A DNA stretch of 64,000 nucleotides from Gorillibacterium timonense. Its GTDB lineage: Bacteria > Bacillota > Bacilli > Paenibacillales > NBRC-103111. Where the stretch lies: the NCBI RefSeq assembly GCF_001457415.1, contig NZ_LN881723.1, forward strand, positions 62,001 through 126,000, read 5' to 3'. The stretch's first letter is position 1; every line of letters begins with the position of its first letter. The translations under genes were made by a program, and so were the position numbers. Shown in pieces: positions 8,961 to 17,355 of the stretch. Below the pieces are notes generated by a model that saw nothing but the letters and a program-made list of their open reading frames with translations, was not told where the DNA came from and searched no databases.

Positions 8961-10142
8961 ATGGCAAAACGTCCGAAGCGCAATCCACCCGATTACTTGT
9001 TTCTGTTTCTCACCGTTGCCCTTACCGCCTTCGGGCTGCTGATGGTCTATAGTGCCAGTTCCATGGTCTCCACCTTCGAACGAAACGGCGATTCCTTATA
9101 CTACACAATCAAGCAGGCCATTGCCGTCATTCTTGGGTTTGTGCTCATGATCTTTTTTATGAATCTGTCTTATACCAAGCTGCGGAAGCTCGTTTTCCTC
9201 TTCTGGATCGGAACGATCGGCTTGCTCATGCTGGTCCTGCTGATCGGGAACGGGGACGAGAAATTCGGAGCGCGAAGCTGGATCGACCTCGGTCTATTCA
9301 ACCTGCAGCCATCTGAGCTCGCCAAGCTCGCCATCGTTCTCTATTTGGCCGTTGTCATTACCAACAAGGGAGACAAGTTGAAGCAGTTCAAGAAGGGGCT
9401 CTTTCCTTGTCTCGTCATCGTGGGAATCACGAGCGGGCTCATTCTTCTGCAGCCTGACTTTGGTTCGGCCGCCATCCTCATCCTCGGGGCTTTTGCCGTT
9501 TTGTGGGCCGGCGGCATGCGGAACAAGCATCTATTCACGATAGGCGGAATCGCCGGAGTCGTGATGACGTTCTATATGTTTCTGCCTTCACTGCTTCACC
9601 CGGAAAAAGGCAATTACCGGCTGGAGCGGTTTCATACCCTGCGCGATCCTTGGATCGACCCGCTCAAATCCGGTTACCAGATGATCAACTCCCTGTATGC
9701 TTTCGGTCATGGCGGATTCACAGGAACGGGCATCGGCAACAGCATCCAGAAGCAGCACTTTCTCACGCAGTCCTACAGCGACTTCATCTTCGCCATCATC
9801 GGCGAAGAGCTCGGCTTTCTCAAGGCAGCCCTGTTCCTTCTTGTCTATGTCGCGTTTATCTGGAGAGGCATCCTCATCTCGCTGCGCAACCCCGATAAAT
9901 TTGCTTCTCTTTCGGGAGTCGGCATCATGATGATGATGGGCATCCAGGCTTTGATCAACCTGCTTGGCGTCACCAATACCATCCCCATGACAGGCGTTAC
10001 CTTGCCGTTGATCAGCTATGGGGGCTCTTCGATTCTCGTCACCTTGATGTCCCTTGGCATCGTGCTGGGCATCTCCCGCGAACAGACCGTCAGCGCCAAG
10101 AGCAAGGCGAAGACGCCCGCTCTCCGACACGTTTCATCGTAA
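8961..10142 (+). CDS. SEDS peptidoglycan glycosyltransferase (FtsW/RodA/SpoVE family)
   Basis: This 393-residue protein with about ten membrane segments belongs to the SEDS family, which polymerises lipid II into glycan strands together with a class B PBP. Typical features are YSASS in the first loop, GARSWIDLGLFNLQPSELAKL with the conserved catalytic aspartate, QPDFGSA, the extracellular loop with LERFHTLRDPW, GYQMINSLYAFGHGG, FIFAIIGEELG, and C-terminal PMTGVTLPLISYGGSS. ATG at 8961 follows AAAGGAGG. Whether it serves division, elongation or sporulation cannot be decided here, because no PBP or morphogene is adjacent. It is transcribed alone. Confidence 0.85.
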   Translation: MAKRPKRNPPDYLFLFLTVALTAFGLLMVYSASSMVSTFERNGDSLYYTIKQAIAVILGFVLMIFFMNLSYTKLRKLVFLFWIGTIGLLMLVLLIGNGDEKFGARSWIDLGLFNLQPSELAKLAIVLYLAVVITNKGDKLKQFKKGLFPCLVIVGITSGLILLQPDFGSAAILILGAFAVLWAGGMRNKHLFTIGGIAGVVMTFYMFLPSLLHPEKGNYRLERFHTLRDPWIDPLKSGYQMINSLYAFGHGGFTGTGIGNSIQKQHFLTQSYSDFIFAIIGEELGFLKAALFLLVYVAFIWRGILISLRNPDKFASLSGVGIMMMMGIQALINLLGVTNTIPMTGVTLPLISYGGSSILVTLMSLGIVLGISREQTVSAKSKAKTPALRHVSS

Positions 10143-10155
10143 GCGCACGAATCAA

Positions 10156-10200
10156 AAAGGAACGGACGAGGGACATCGCTCCTCAGCCGTTCCTTTCTTT
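10156..10200 (+). terminator. Terminator after the SEDS gene
   Basis: AAAGGAACGG pairs with CCGTTCCTTT over a 21-nt loop and is followed by CTTT. It lies 14 bp after the stop codon on the plus strand. Confidence 0.65.
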
Positions 10201-10249
10201 ATGCTCTGGCGATCCTCTATCTCTGGACCAGATAAAGCTTCTTTACCGA

Positions 10250-10636
10250 TCACTTTAAGCGGAGAGTCTCCTCGGGAACTTCCTCTTCCCGGTCCTTCAT
10301 CGAGACGCCTTCAACCTTGACGTTCACTTCCACAACGCGAAGTCCCGTCATATTCTCCACCGCTTCCCGCACGTTGAGCTGCAGGTTCCGGCATACTTCA
10401 TGGAAACGCCATCCGTATTGAACGATGACTCTTAAATCGACAGCCGCTTCCAATTGCCCCACTTCCACTGAAACACCCTTTTGTACGTTCCTTCCGCTAA
10501 GACGCTTGGCCAGCCCCTCCGAGATCCCGCCCGACATGGCGGAAATTCCCGGTGTGTCGATGGCTGCCATCCCGGCGATCGTGGAGACGACATCATCGGA
10601 TATCCGGATGAATCCTGTTTGTTCCGTATTCTCCAT
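10250..10636 (-). CDS. Asp23/Gls24 family envelope stress protein
   Basis: The 128-residue product matches the Asp23 (DUF322) family of cytoplasmic, often membrane-anchored proteins tied to envelope stress in Firmicutes. Matching stretches are GFIRISDDVVSTIAGMAA, the Gly-rich turn GISAMSGGISEGLAKRLSG, VEVGQLEAAVDLRVIVQYG and VREAVENMTGLRVVEVNVKVEGV. ATG at 10636 has AAGGGAG eight bases upstream. The GTG at 10645 lies inside the binding site and is unlikely. It is a single gene between two convergent or divergent plus-strand genes, and its client or anchor protein is not evident. Confidence 0.8.
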   Translation of the reverse strand: MENTEQTGFIRISDDVVSTIAGMAAIDTPGISAMSGGISEGLAKRLSGRNVQKGVSVEVGQLEAAVDLRVIVQYGWRFHEVCRNLQLNVREAVENMTGLRVVEVNVKVEGVSMKDREEEVPEETLRLK

Positions 10637-10817
10637 ACAGCTCACTCCCTTCCCTTACCCACATTATAATGATTCAAGCGCCGCTCAGTCAATGAAGCGC
10701 TGCCAAGTAACTCCTTCTTGCACAATTAACGGATCGGTAATTGCTCCCAGCCGTGGATTGTATTAGAATGATTCTACATGTGCGATAATTTTGTAGAATT
10801 CGGATGAGGTGACCCAC

Positions 10818-11888
10818 TTGGCAGTAGCTAAGAAACATGCATTTACGGCGGGGCTTATCGTCAGCTTCGTCATCAGCGGCATCGCGCATTTTGCCGCATG
10901 GAACACGACTTTACAATTTCTTCTCGCCTGCGTGGCCATCATCTTCGTCGCCGGCTTCCTGGGCCAGGCGACGGAAAGCGTCGCCCATTACGCGGGCGAC
11001 CGAGCGGGAGGCTTCCTGAATGCCACGTTCGGCAACGCGGCGGAGCTCATCATCGCCATCATCCTGATCAAGGATGCGGTGAACGGAAAACCGGAGCTGT
11101 TTGAGGTCGTGAAGGCAAGCATTACGGGCTCCATCATCGGGAATCTGCTGCTTGTTCTCGGCGCCAGCGTTCTGATCGGCGGTTTGAAATTCAAAGAGCA
11201 GCGTTTTAATGAAAACATGGCTTCCCACAATTCTTCTCTCATGCTGCTCGCCGTCATCGCCCTGTTCATGCCCGCCATCTTCCACAAGGACATCACCGGC
11301 ATTCACATGAACGAGTTCAGCCTCGTCGTCGCCGGAATCCTGATCATCTGCTACTTCCTCTGGCTGTACTTTTCGATGATTACGCATAAGAACATTTTGG
11401 CCGAGGAACAGATTGAGCATGGAGAAGCGAAGTGGTCAAAGGGCAAGTCGATCTTCTTTCTCGTCCTAGCTACCGCACTCGTCGCTTTGGTCAGCGAATG
11501 GTTGGTCGGCAACGTCGAAGCCGTCACCGAACGCTTCAGCCTGTCCGAGCTTTTTGTCGGCGCCTTCCTCATCGCGATCATCGGCAATGCAGCAGAGCAC
11601 TCGGCCGCCATCATGCTGGCCCTGAAGAACAAGATCGGCGCTTCGGTCGAAATCGCCGTCGGAAGCAGCCTTCAGATCGCGCTATTCGTCGCTCCCGTGC
11701 TGGTCTTCGTCAGCTTTTTCATGGGGCAAGAGATGGATCTGGTCTTCAGCCTGTATGAACTCGCCGCCATCGGAGTAGCCGCGCTCATCGCCATTTCGAT
11801 CTCCCGCGACGGCAAGACTCATTGGTATGAGGGTGTCCTGCTCCTAGCGGTCTACATCATTCTTGGATTAGCCTTCTTCTTCCTGTAA
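10818..11888 (+). CDS. Calcium/proton antiporter, CaCA (CAX) family
   Basis: This 356-residue membrane protein has about eleven hydrophobic segments arranged as two homologous halves. Each half carries the CaCA alpha-repeat signature (GFLNATFGNAAELIIAIILI in the first half, GNAAEHSAAIMLALKNKIG in the second), with the ion-binding glutamates in GNAAE. It is expected to export Ca2+ in exchange for protons across the cytoplasmic membrane, as in B. subtilis YfkE. The open frame starts at GTG 10809, but GAGGTG sits eight bases before TTG at 10818, so the TTG is my preferred start. A strong terminator follows. Confidence 0.85.
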   Translation: MAVAKKHAFTAGLIVSFVISGIAHFAAWNTTLQFLLACVAIIFVAGFLGQATESVAHYAGDRAGGFLNATFGNAAELIIAIILIKDAVNGKPELFEVVKASITGSIIGNLLLVLGASVLIGGLKFKEQRFNENMASHNSSLMLLAVIALFMPAIFHKDITGIHMNEFSLVVAGILIICYFLWLYFSMITHKNILAEEQIEHGEAKWSKGKSIFFLVLATALVALVSEWLVGNVEAVTERFSLSELFVGAFLIAIIGNAAEHSAAIMLALKNKIGASVEIAVGSSLQIALFVAPVLVFVSFFMGQEMDLVFSLYELAAIGVAALIAISISRDGKTHWYEGVLLLAVYIILGLAFFFL

Positions 11889-11919
11889 TCCGCCCTACAT
11901 ATCCGCCGTCATGGCAAAA

Positions 11920-11955
11920 GAAGCCGCTTCCGGACACGCCCGGAGCGGCTTCTTC
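11920..11955 (+). terminator. Terminator of the antiporter gene
   Basis: GAAGCCGCTTCCGG pairs with CCGGAGCGGCTTC and is followed by a short T-containing tail. It lies about 30 bp after the stop. Confidence 0.7.
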
Positions 11956-12017
11956 GTTCCTACAAGCAAAAAAGGCAGCGAGCCAGACCGGCTGCTGCGC
12001 TTCGAAATCCAATCCGG

Positions 12018-12302
12018 CTATTCCGAAACGCTTAGCGCTTCGTACAAATTCGCCAAATTTCTCTCCAGCTTGCTCAGGAGATTGCGACCCGCCAATTCAG
12101 AGATCAGCCCGGCACGGACGGCAAAATCCACTTCCCGCGACAGCCCATACATCTGGGTGTCAAGCACTTCCTCATAGAGGGGACACTTACGGGTGGTCAG
12201 ATTCTCCATCTGAATCTCGATAAGCTTCTCAATCTTATCCGCATCCTCCTGAAGAAGCGTTAAGGCTCTCTCGTTTATGTTCAGCAGCAGATCCGATGAC
12301 AT
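12018..12302 (-). CDS. ylaN: YlaN family protein (DUF1507, UPF0358)
   Basis: The 94-residue helical protein aligns along its length with B. subtilis YlaN, including [41 protein letters not shown] and the closing [13 protein letters not shown]. YlaN is needed for growth under iron limitation in several Firmicutes. In Staphylococcus aureus it has been reported to bind iron and relieve Fur repression, so an iron-homeostasis role is likely here too. ATG at 12302 is preceded by a GGGGGGAACC-like site. It is a single gene. Confidence 0.9.
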   Translation of the reverse strand: MSSDLLLNINERALTLLQEDADKIEKLIEIQMENLTTRKCPLYEEVLDTQMYGLSREVDFAVRAGLISELAGRNLLSKLERNLANLYEALSVSE

Positions 12303-12420
12303 CAGGTTCCCCCCCGTCCGTAAAAAGCGTTACATAGTACTATATTAGTCGAAACGATGAGATTATACAAGAGAAGCGGGACAGACCCACCCAAGCCGCC
12401 AGGTTCTCGTCCGAAAAAAG

Positions 12421-12453
12421 AAAAGGCCGAAACCCGAAGGTTTCAGCCTTTTT
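12421..12453 (-). terminator. Terminator of the HPr-like gene
   Basis: AAAGGCTGAAACC pairs with GGTTTCGGCCTTTT around a CGAA-type tetraloop, with a T-run on the minus strand. It lies 12 bp after the HPr-like stop codon. Confidence 0.8.
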
Positions 12454-12464
12454 CAGCGGTACGC

Positions 12465-12707
12465 CTACTCTTCTACGACTTTGATGCTCAAGTTGTGCTT
12501 CGCAAAAACTTCCGCCATCGCTTTCTTGGCTTCCGCCGCATCCGAACCGTGAACATGCAGCTCATATTGGCCGCCGCCCACGAGAGTGGTAAAGAGACCC
12601 AGAATGCTCTTCACATCGATATACTTGTTGTCGTATTGAAGAACGATCGAAGAACGGAATTGGTTAGCGGTTTGGGAAATTTCAACAATAGCAGCATTGT
12701 TGGTCAT
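12465..12707 (-). CDS. HPr family protein lacking the catalytic histidine
   Basis: This 80-residue protein aligns with HPr and Crh from about HPr residue 18 onward: QTANQFRSSIVLQYDNKYID matches the TASKY...NGKTVN region, and DVKSILGLF matches NLKSIMGVM around regulatory Ser46. The first strand and the His15 loop (HARPA) are absent, replaced by a short MTNNAAIVEIS start. It therefore cannot accept phosphate from enzyme I at His15, but it keeps the serine that HPr kinase would modify. A signalling role as a Crh-like partner is inference. The start is secure because GGAGGG lies seven bases upstream. The gene is monocistronic. Confidence 0.75.
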   Translation of the reverse strand: MTNNAAIVEISQTANQFRSSIVLQYDNKYIDVKSILGLFTTLVGGGQYELHVHGSDAAEAKKAMAEVFAKHNLSIKVVEE

Positions 12708-12733
12708 GGCAATCCCTCCATTTGGACTTTATG

Positions 12734-12790
12734 ATAACCTGTTATGTAGGTGCTACCCTCATGATACCTTGGATGTGCCTGTAAGCGCAA
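12734..12790 (-). promoter_or_regulatory. Candidate promoter and palindrome upstream of the HPr-like gene
   Basis: On the minus strand TTGCGC (12785-12790) and TATCAT (12761-12766) are separated by 18 bp. A palindrome ATAACctGTTAT at 12734-12745 lies between the -10 and the gene, where a regulator could bind. The promoter is a moderate match only. Confidence 0.35.
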
Positions 12791-12834
12791 CCTGGATTTT
12801 TTTATGTAGTTTTCCGCTTGATCGAAAAAGAGGT

Positions 12835-14772
12835 TCAGCCGGTCTTGATCTGGTTCTTGCCGGCTCTCTTCGCTTTGTACAAGGCCATGTCAGAACGGTA
12901 GAAGAGCAGCTCCACACTGACCTTCTCGTCGGTTATGGACCAATCCGACACCCCGCAGGATACCGTCACGCCCGGATTCGTCTCGGCGTTCACCCGATTC
13001 CGAATTCTCTCCGCTACATTCATGGCCTGCTCCACCGCAACATGAGGCAGATAGATCGCAAGCTCCTCTCCTCCCCACCGAGCGGCGATATCCGATTCAC
13101 GGATGCAGGAACGAGTGATCTCGCTGACCTGGATCAGCACCTTATCCCCAATCTGGTGGCCGAGCGTGTCGTTGACCCGCTTGAAATCGTCGATGTCCAC
13201 CACGATGAGTGACCCGCATTTGTCCGCCTCCTGATGCTGGCTCACCTGATCGTCGAGGAATTTCCGGGTGAACAAGCCCGTCAAGTTGTCCGTGATTACC
13301 ATCCGGCGAACTTCCGCATGCAGGGAGGCGTTGGCGATGGCAAGGCCGATGGGACCGGCCAATACCGACAGCAGCTTGTAATTTTCGTAGGTGAAGAAAT
13401 AAGGGTTGCGGTGGGTGACGAGAATGACGCCTACGACTTCGCCGTTCATAAAGATGGGGGATGCGATCAGCGAGCGGCAGCCAGTCATTTCCATCAGCTC
13501 CGAGCGGATCGGTGGGCTTTTGGCATAATCGGATTCGATAACCGGTTCCTTGGTCTGGAAGACGACGCCTGAATAGCCCTCGCCTCTCGGAATCAGTTCG
13601 CCGGTCATCTCCGGGAGATTGCATACCCGCACCAACAGGTTATCCTGTCCCGGATTCTCCTGAAGAATGCAGCAATAGTCCGCATCGAAGATATGAAGGA
13701 GCTCGGACATGGCATAATCAAAAATTTCCCCGAGCCGAAGGCTCTGATTGAGCCGCTTGGTCAGCTCATTGATCAGCCTCAGTTCGTTGACCAGGATATT
13801 CGACTGTTCATAGAGCTTGCCATTCTCGAATGCCGTTCCAGCGGCTGTGGAGATGGCGCCTACCACCTCGCAATCCTCCGAGGTAAATAGAGTCGCCTTT
13901 GCCCGAAGGTGCAGCACTCCGTAAGCACCCTGCTTGCCGATAAGTGGCGCCGCGATCTCCGGGTAGAACCCCGAAACCGTGCTGGCAGCGGGTATCACCT
14001 TTCCTTCCATGAAGGCATGCATACACAGCTCGTTGTTCACATCGAAAATATTTAACGGCTTCACCGGAAGCCCGATCCCCGATTCGTCCTGACAGAGCAG
14101 CAGATCGATATCCGATTCCGGAAACATTTCTTGAATTTGAAAAATCGCCTCCGATAAAACCCTCTCCACATCGATCAGAGAAAACAGCTTTTCAATCGAG
14201 CGGTACAAGGTTTCCTTGCGCAAAAATAACGATTCCTCTCGTTCAAGCTGTTCCGTCAAGAGGAGATTTCGCAGCCGTTCCGATTCCAGTTGGATGAACA
14301 ACGGAAACAAGGATGCCATTCGCGTCAAAAAGCTACCCTTCGAATCTGCTGCCGAATGAGCTCCGATCACGGCGGCGAGTGCCCCCGTTCTGTCTTGAAC
14401 AGGCAGAGCGGATAAGCTTGCACTCACGACAAGCCGCCTGCTCTGTCCGGCGGATAGGGCCAAATCCATGGCTTCTCCGGCGGATTCGAGCATCCAGGCC
14501 TCGGATGGGGCATAAAAAACCGGCAATCCGTCGATCACGCATAGGGACAAGGGCTCTCCTCCAGGAGCCGCCAGCATCAGCCAGCCTCGAAAAGCGGGAT
14601 CGCTCGAAGCGGAATGCTCCACCCAGCGATGAAACCCTTCGATCCAGATCCGCTCGATATGAGCGTCAGCCAAGTCTTCCACAGCTATTGTAATGGTCGG
14701 AAGGGGGTTCCACGAACCATTCCCTCCCGGACCCGACCTGTCACTTATCGTCAAGCAGAAATCGTCTTCCAT
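12835..14772 (-). CDS. Diguanylate cyclase with GAF domains and GGDEF domain
   Basis: The 645-residue cytoplasmic protein has a variable N-terminus, at least two GAF-like sensor segments (roughly residues 200-320 and 345-480), and a C-terminal GGDEF domain (about 485-640). The active-site motif reads RWGGEELAIYLP, an accepted GGEEL variant with leucine at the last position. RESD five residues before it matches the RxxD inhibitory site for c-di-GMP. LTGLFTRKFLDDQ and DIDDFKRVNDTLGHQIGD are typical GGDEF landmarks. It should make c-di-GMP under control of an unidentified GAF ligand. The frame is open to 14835, but ATG at 14772 follows AGGAGAAG. Confidence 0.85.
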   Translation of the reverse strand: MEDDFCLTISDRSGPGGNGSWNPLPTITIAVEDLADAHIERIWIEGFHRWVEHSASSDPAFRGWLMLAAPGGEPLSLCVIDGLPVFYAPSEAWMLESAGEAMDLALSAGQSRRLVVSASLSALPVQDRTGALAAVIGAHSAADSKGSFLTRMASLFPLFIQLESERLRNLLLTEQLEREESLFLRKETLYRSIEKLFSLIDVERVLSEAIFQIQEMFPESDIDLLLCQDESGIGLPVKPLNIFDVNNELCMHAFMEGKVIPAASTVSGFYPEIAAPLIGKQGAYGVLHLRAKATLFTSEDCEVVGAISTAAGTAFENGKLYEQSNILVNELRLINELTKRLNQSLRLGEIFDYAMSELLHIFDADYCCILQENPGQDNLLVRVCNLPEMTGELIPRGEGYSGVVFQTKEPVIESDYAKSPPIRSELMEMTGCRSLIASPIFMNGEVVGVILVTHRNPYFFTYENYKLLSVLAGPIGLAIANASLHAEVRRMVITDNLTGLFTRKFLDDQVSQHQEADKCGSLIVVDIDDFKRVNDTLGHQIGDKVLIQVSEITRSCIRESDIAARWGGEELAIYLPHVAVEQAMNVAERIRNRVNAETNPGVTVSCGVSDWSITDEKVSVELLFYRSDMALYKAKRAGKNQIKTG

Positions 14773-14932
14773 AGAAAGCTTCTCCTCTTTCCACGTCGCT
14801 GTTTCCATCATACTATGATTGTCCCGTAAACGCACGAGTTGAGAGACGCATTTTTTTCCATGACCCGCTATTTTTAATCCCTGTTCGATTTCCTGTCAAC
14901 ATTTTTTTTGGTGCTTCCAAGGAGCTTGGACC

Positions 14933-14962
14933 TTGACAGACACCTATGTGATCCACTAAAAT
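14933..14962 (+). promoter_or_regulatory. rpsD promoter
   Basis: TTGACA at 14933-14938 and TAAAAT at 14957-14962 are separated by 18 bp. This sits about 200 bp before rpsD, leaving room for the structured leader. Confidence 0.7.
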
Positions 14963-15015
14963 AAATTGATGTTTGAACGTTTATACGTTCTGTTGAGTAC
15001 GGAGTGTTCACCCTC

Positions 15016-15090
15016 ACTGATTTTGTCGCCGATGGGGCAGCGGCTGAACTCCCCTGTCGGGAAGGTGACTTCGATGGCAAAGTCGGGCAC
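15016..15090 (+). promoter_or_regulatory. Structured rpsD leader, probable S4 autoregulatory site
   Basis: GATTTTGTC (15019-15027) can pair with GGCAAAGTC (15076-15084), enclosing a branched GC-rich region with CCGA/TCGG and GGGG/CCCC pairings. Bacillus rpsD is known to be repressed by S4 binding to its own leader. Position and folding here fit that model, but I did not align it to the known consensus. Confidence 0.5.
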
Positions 15091-15159
15091 TCGGAACCAA
15101 CGCCTTATTTGTTTCGAACCGAACAAGACAAAATTATGAGTTGAAGGAGCAATTGATAC

Positions 15160-15762
15160 ATGGCTCGTTACACCGGACCTAAATTCAAATTAAGCCGCCG
15201 CCTCGGTATTTCCCTGAGCGGATCTGGCAAAGAACTTGCAAAACGCGCATTCCCTCCTGGCCAACATGGCAACAACCAACGCCGCAAGATCAGCGGTTAT
15301 GGCCAACAGCTTCAAGAAAAGCAAAAACTCCGTCACATGTACGGGTTGAACGAAAAACAATTCCGCAACCTGTTCGATAAAGCGTCCAAGATGAAAGGGA
15401 TCTCCGGTGAAAACTTCATGATCCTGCTCGAAAGCCGTCTGGACAACCTCGTCTACCGCCTTGGCTGGGCTAACTCCCGCGCCGGCGCACGCCAGCTCGT
15501 CTCCCACGGCCACGTAACGGTAAACGGCAAGAAAGTCAACATCGCTTCCTATATGGTCAGCGTTGGCGACATCATCGGTCTGCGTGAAAGAAGCCGCACC
15601 ATGGCTTCCATCAAGGACGCGATCGCCGGACGCCACCACATTCCGCAATACCTGGACTTCAACGAGCAAGCGATGGAAGGCAAATTCGTTCGCCTTCCGG
15701 AACGCGCCGAGCTCTCCCAAGAGATCGACGAAAAGCAAATCGTCGAATTCTACAGCCGTTAA
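15160..15762 (+). CDS. rpsD: 30S ribosomal protein S4
   Basis: The 200-residue protein is a full-length bacterial S4, starting [19 protein letters not shown], with the S4 RNA-binding domain at about residues 90-160 ([23 protein letters not shown] and [11 protein letters not shown]). It nucleates 30S assembly by binding the 5' domain of 16S rRNA and in Bacillus represses its own synthesis. The ATG has GAAGGAG upstream. The last five codons and the stop lie inside the prophage core repeat, so the integrated phage rebuilds an identical 3' end. In Bacillus the gene is adjacent to tyrS. Here tyrS is found on the far side of the prophage. Confidence 0.98.
   Translation: MARYTGPKFKLSRRLGISLSGSGKELAKRAFPPGQHGNNQRRKISGYGQQLQEKQKLRHMYGLNEKQFRNLFDKASKMKGISGENFMILLESRLDNLVYRLGWANSRAGARQLVSHGHVTVNGKKVNIASYMVSVGDIIGLRERSRTMASIKDAIAGRHHIPQYLDFNEQAMEGKFVRLPERAELSQEIDEKQIVEFYSR
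15744..15762 (+). repeat. attL core
   Basis: The 19-bp core cgaattctacagccgttaa covers the last codons and stop of rpsD. It recurs exactly at 54452-54470, and flanking bases differ at both ends. Confidence 0.93.
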
Positions 15763-15792
15763 GAACGGTTGTTCGCAAACAAGCCTCAACAA

Positions 15793-15834
15793 AACCCCGA
15801 AATGCCCTATATTACGGGGCTTCCGGGGTTTTTT
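15793..15834 (+). terminator. Phage-borne replacement terminator for rpsD
   Basis: AACCCCG pairs with CGGGGTT around an inner GCCC/GGGC stem, followed by TTTTTT. It lies just inside the prophage, 30 bp after the rpsD stop, and would end rpsD transcription in the lysogen. Confidence 0.8.
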
Positions 15835-15878
15835 CGTGTAAAGGAAAAATGCAGGATAGTGCATTAAAATGAGCCGAT

Positions 15879-15908
15879 TTGGGGCTAATTGGGGCCGATT
15901 GGGGCTAA
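15879..15908 (+). repeat. Three TTGGGGCYRAW repeats, candidate integrase arm sites
   Basis: TTGGGGCTAAT, TTGGGGCCGAT and TTGGGGCTAAA occur at 15879, 15889 and 15899 with exactly 10-bp spacing, about one helical turn. The same unit occurs twice near the other end, at 54379-54400. Both clusters would flank the core in the excised phage, as arm-type integrase sites do. The 310-bp gap 15763-16073 holds these repeats plus two terminators and no gene that I can support. Confidence 0.55.
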
Positions 15909-15966
15909 ACATTATGTGGGTAGACGCTATGCAGTGTACTGCGCTGAGATCGAGGAGTGACAAAAA

Positions 15967-15999
15967 AGCCCCGCCCTCCTTAGTTGGAGAGCGGGGCTT
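15967..15999 (-). terminator. Terminator of the phage late operon
   Basis: AGCCCCGC(CCTCC)/(GGAG)AGCGGGGCT forms a strong stem, and the minus strand continues into TTTTT. It lies beyond the endolysin gene, the last gene of the late block. Confidence 0.8.
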
Positions 16000-16073
16000 C
16001 TGCTTTTATGTAGGCCCGTCCTGTTACACATCGTTGAGAGGTGCGGACGGGATCTGTTGGTTTGATTATAGCA

Positions 16074-16850
16074 TCAAGAATTTTTCTTTGACAACCCAGC
16101 TGCTACCCGGACCTCATCGGCAAGCCGACCGATCTCGTTGAGCTCGGCTTTACTGGCACCTGCTTCCTGCAACAGAAACCAAACCTTACCCAAAAGTCCC
16201 GTGATCTTGTTTGCGTCTTCAACTTTCATTGCTGGCTTTCCCTCCTTCGTCGTGATCGGCTGCGGCTGTTGCGCCGGCCAGAGCCCCGCTTCCTTATATT
16301 GATCATTCCAGTCGATATTGTGGCCGTTAACTGTCACATCATTGAGCCGCTGATATACTGCAGCTTGATCAGAAACCCGGCTCCGACTCCATGCGTAGGT
16401 CTGCCAGCAGTAAATACCAGGAATGCGCTTCGCCATCTCTTCCACAACGGCATGCTTCCCGTATACCCCCAGCTTGTATCCCGGCATCTGCTCGGCTGCT
16501 GCTCGAAGATACGCCTCAACGGTGTCGTAATCGCGCGCGGGTGCATCGTAGTCCACAGCATAATAGATCGCCGTCCCCGAGGGCTGTCCGATCGTGCGTG
16601 CCTGAGCAAGTGCAGCGGCTCCATCAGCTGTCCCGAATGCAGCGCCGCCTTTAACCCGGTCTGCTGTACGCTGGAAGACGGATAGGATCTGGAGTCCGGT
16701 TGCTTTGAGCATATCTGCCTCCGTCTTATTCAGCGTCTTCCATGAGTCTGGAGTAAGGTAACGTCCGACGAAGGAAACTCCATCTCGTTTGAATGCTGCG
16801 GCCTTGGCTTCCGTCAACGGAGATCCGCAATCGATTCCCTTGATTATCAT
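16074..16850 (-). CDS. Phage endolysin, DUF1906 glycoside hydrolase-like domain
   Basis: This protein of about 258 residues has an N-terminal DUF1906 (Rv2525c-like, GH25-like barrel) domain: KGIDCGSPLTEAKAAAFKRDGVSFVGRYL, IYYAVDYDA and YCWQTYAW are characteristic. The C-terminal part (about 200-258), after a Gln/Pro linker, is helical and may bind the cell wall. It should cleave peptidoglycan at lysis, although the bond is not certain. The start overlaps the holin stop as TGATG (ATG at 16850, or GTG at 16853). Placement right after the holin, at the end of the late operon, supports the lysis role. Confidence 0.8.
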   Translation of the reverse strand: MIIKGIDCGSPLTEAKAAAFKRDGVSFVGRYLTPDSWKTLNKTEADMLKATGLQILSVFQRTADRVKGGAAFGTADGAAALAQARTIGQPSGTAIYYAVDYDAPARDYDTVEAYLRAAAEQMPGYKLGVYGKHAVVEEMAKRIPGIYCWQTYAWSRSRVSDQAAVYQRLNDVTVNGHNIDWNDQYKEAGLWPAQQPQPITTKEGKPAMKVEDANKITGLLGKVWFLLQEAGASKAELNEIGRLADEVRVAAGLSKKNS

Positions 16851-17305
16851 CACTGTTCACCTACCTTTCTGCTCTCTGCGCGTTGCATCTTTTTTTCGAG
16901 CTCTGACCCCACCCACTTGAGGATCCAGTCGAGAACTGCGACTGGCATCCAGTCCGCCCAACCTGCCCGAACGGCATTGGCTGTCATGCTCTGGATAATA
17001 TGGTAGAGTAGTCCGGCGACCATCATCCCGTAGATAACCCCCGGCGAGCGCATGACCGCATCGAGCAGATGGCCTCCTGCTGGCAACAGGAGCAAGAAGA
17101 ATGTCCGAAACACTCCGTCGATGCCGTATTTGCTTGCGTAAGTGTTGTCTTTCTTCGCGGCCCGGATTCCGCTGAGCCAATCCATACAGATGAAGAAAAG
17201 AAGAGCTACCATCGATGCGACAACCGCATCTCCCGATCCATAAAAGTAGGTGAGCACGGGTAGCACGACGGCTCCGACGGACGATGAAATGAGTTGAGCT
17301 TTCAT
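16850..17305 (-). CDS. Phage holin
   Basis: The 151-residue protein has a membrane segment near residues 10-28, a second at about 30-45, a loop with DWLSGIRAAKKDNTYASKYGIDGVFR, then further hydrophobic segments and a charged tail. This is the pattern of the Cph1/toxin-secretion holin family (Phage_holin_4), including the GIDG motif region. It would form the membrane lesion that releases the endolysin. ATG at 17305 has TTAGGAGGG upstream, whereas the longer frame to 17356 has no such site. Its stop overlaps the endolysin start. Confidence 0.85.
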   Translation of the reverse strand: MKAQLISSSVGAVVLPVLTYFYGSGDAVVASMVALLFFICMDWLSGIRAAKKDNTYASKYGIDGVFRTFFLLLLPAGGHLLDAVMRSPGVIYGMMVAGLLYHIIQSMTANAVRAGWADWMPVAVLDWILKWVGSELEKKMQRAESRKVGEQ

Positions 17306-17355
17306 GAAGATCCCTCCTAAAATGAGTTGAGCCCTCGGATTGCTCCGAAGGCCCA

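Noticed and set aside
15744..15762. Integration into a tRNA gene
   Set aside because: The core repeat lies in the end of rpsD, and I found no tRNA-like cloverleaf at either prophage end.
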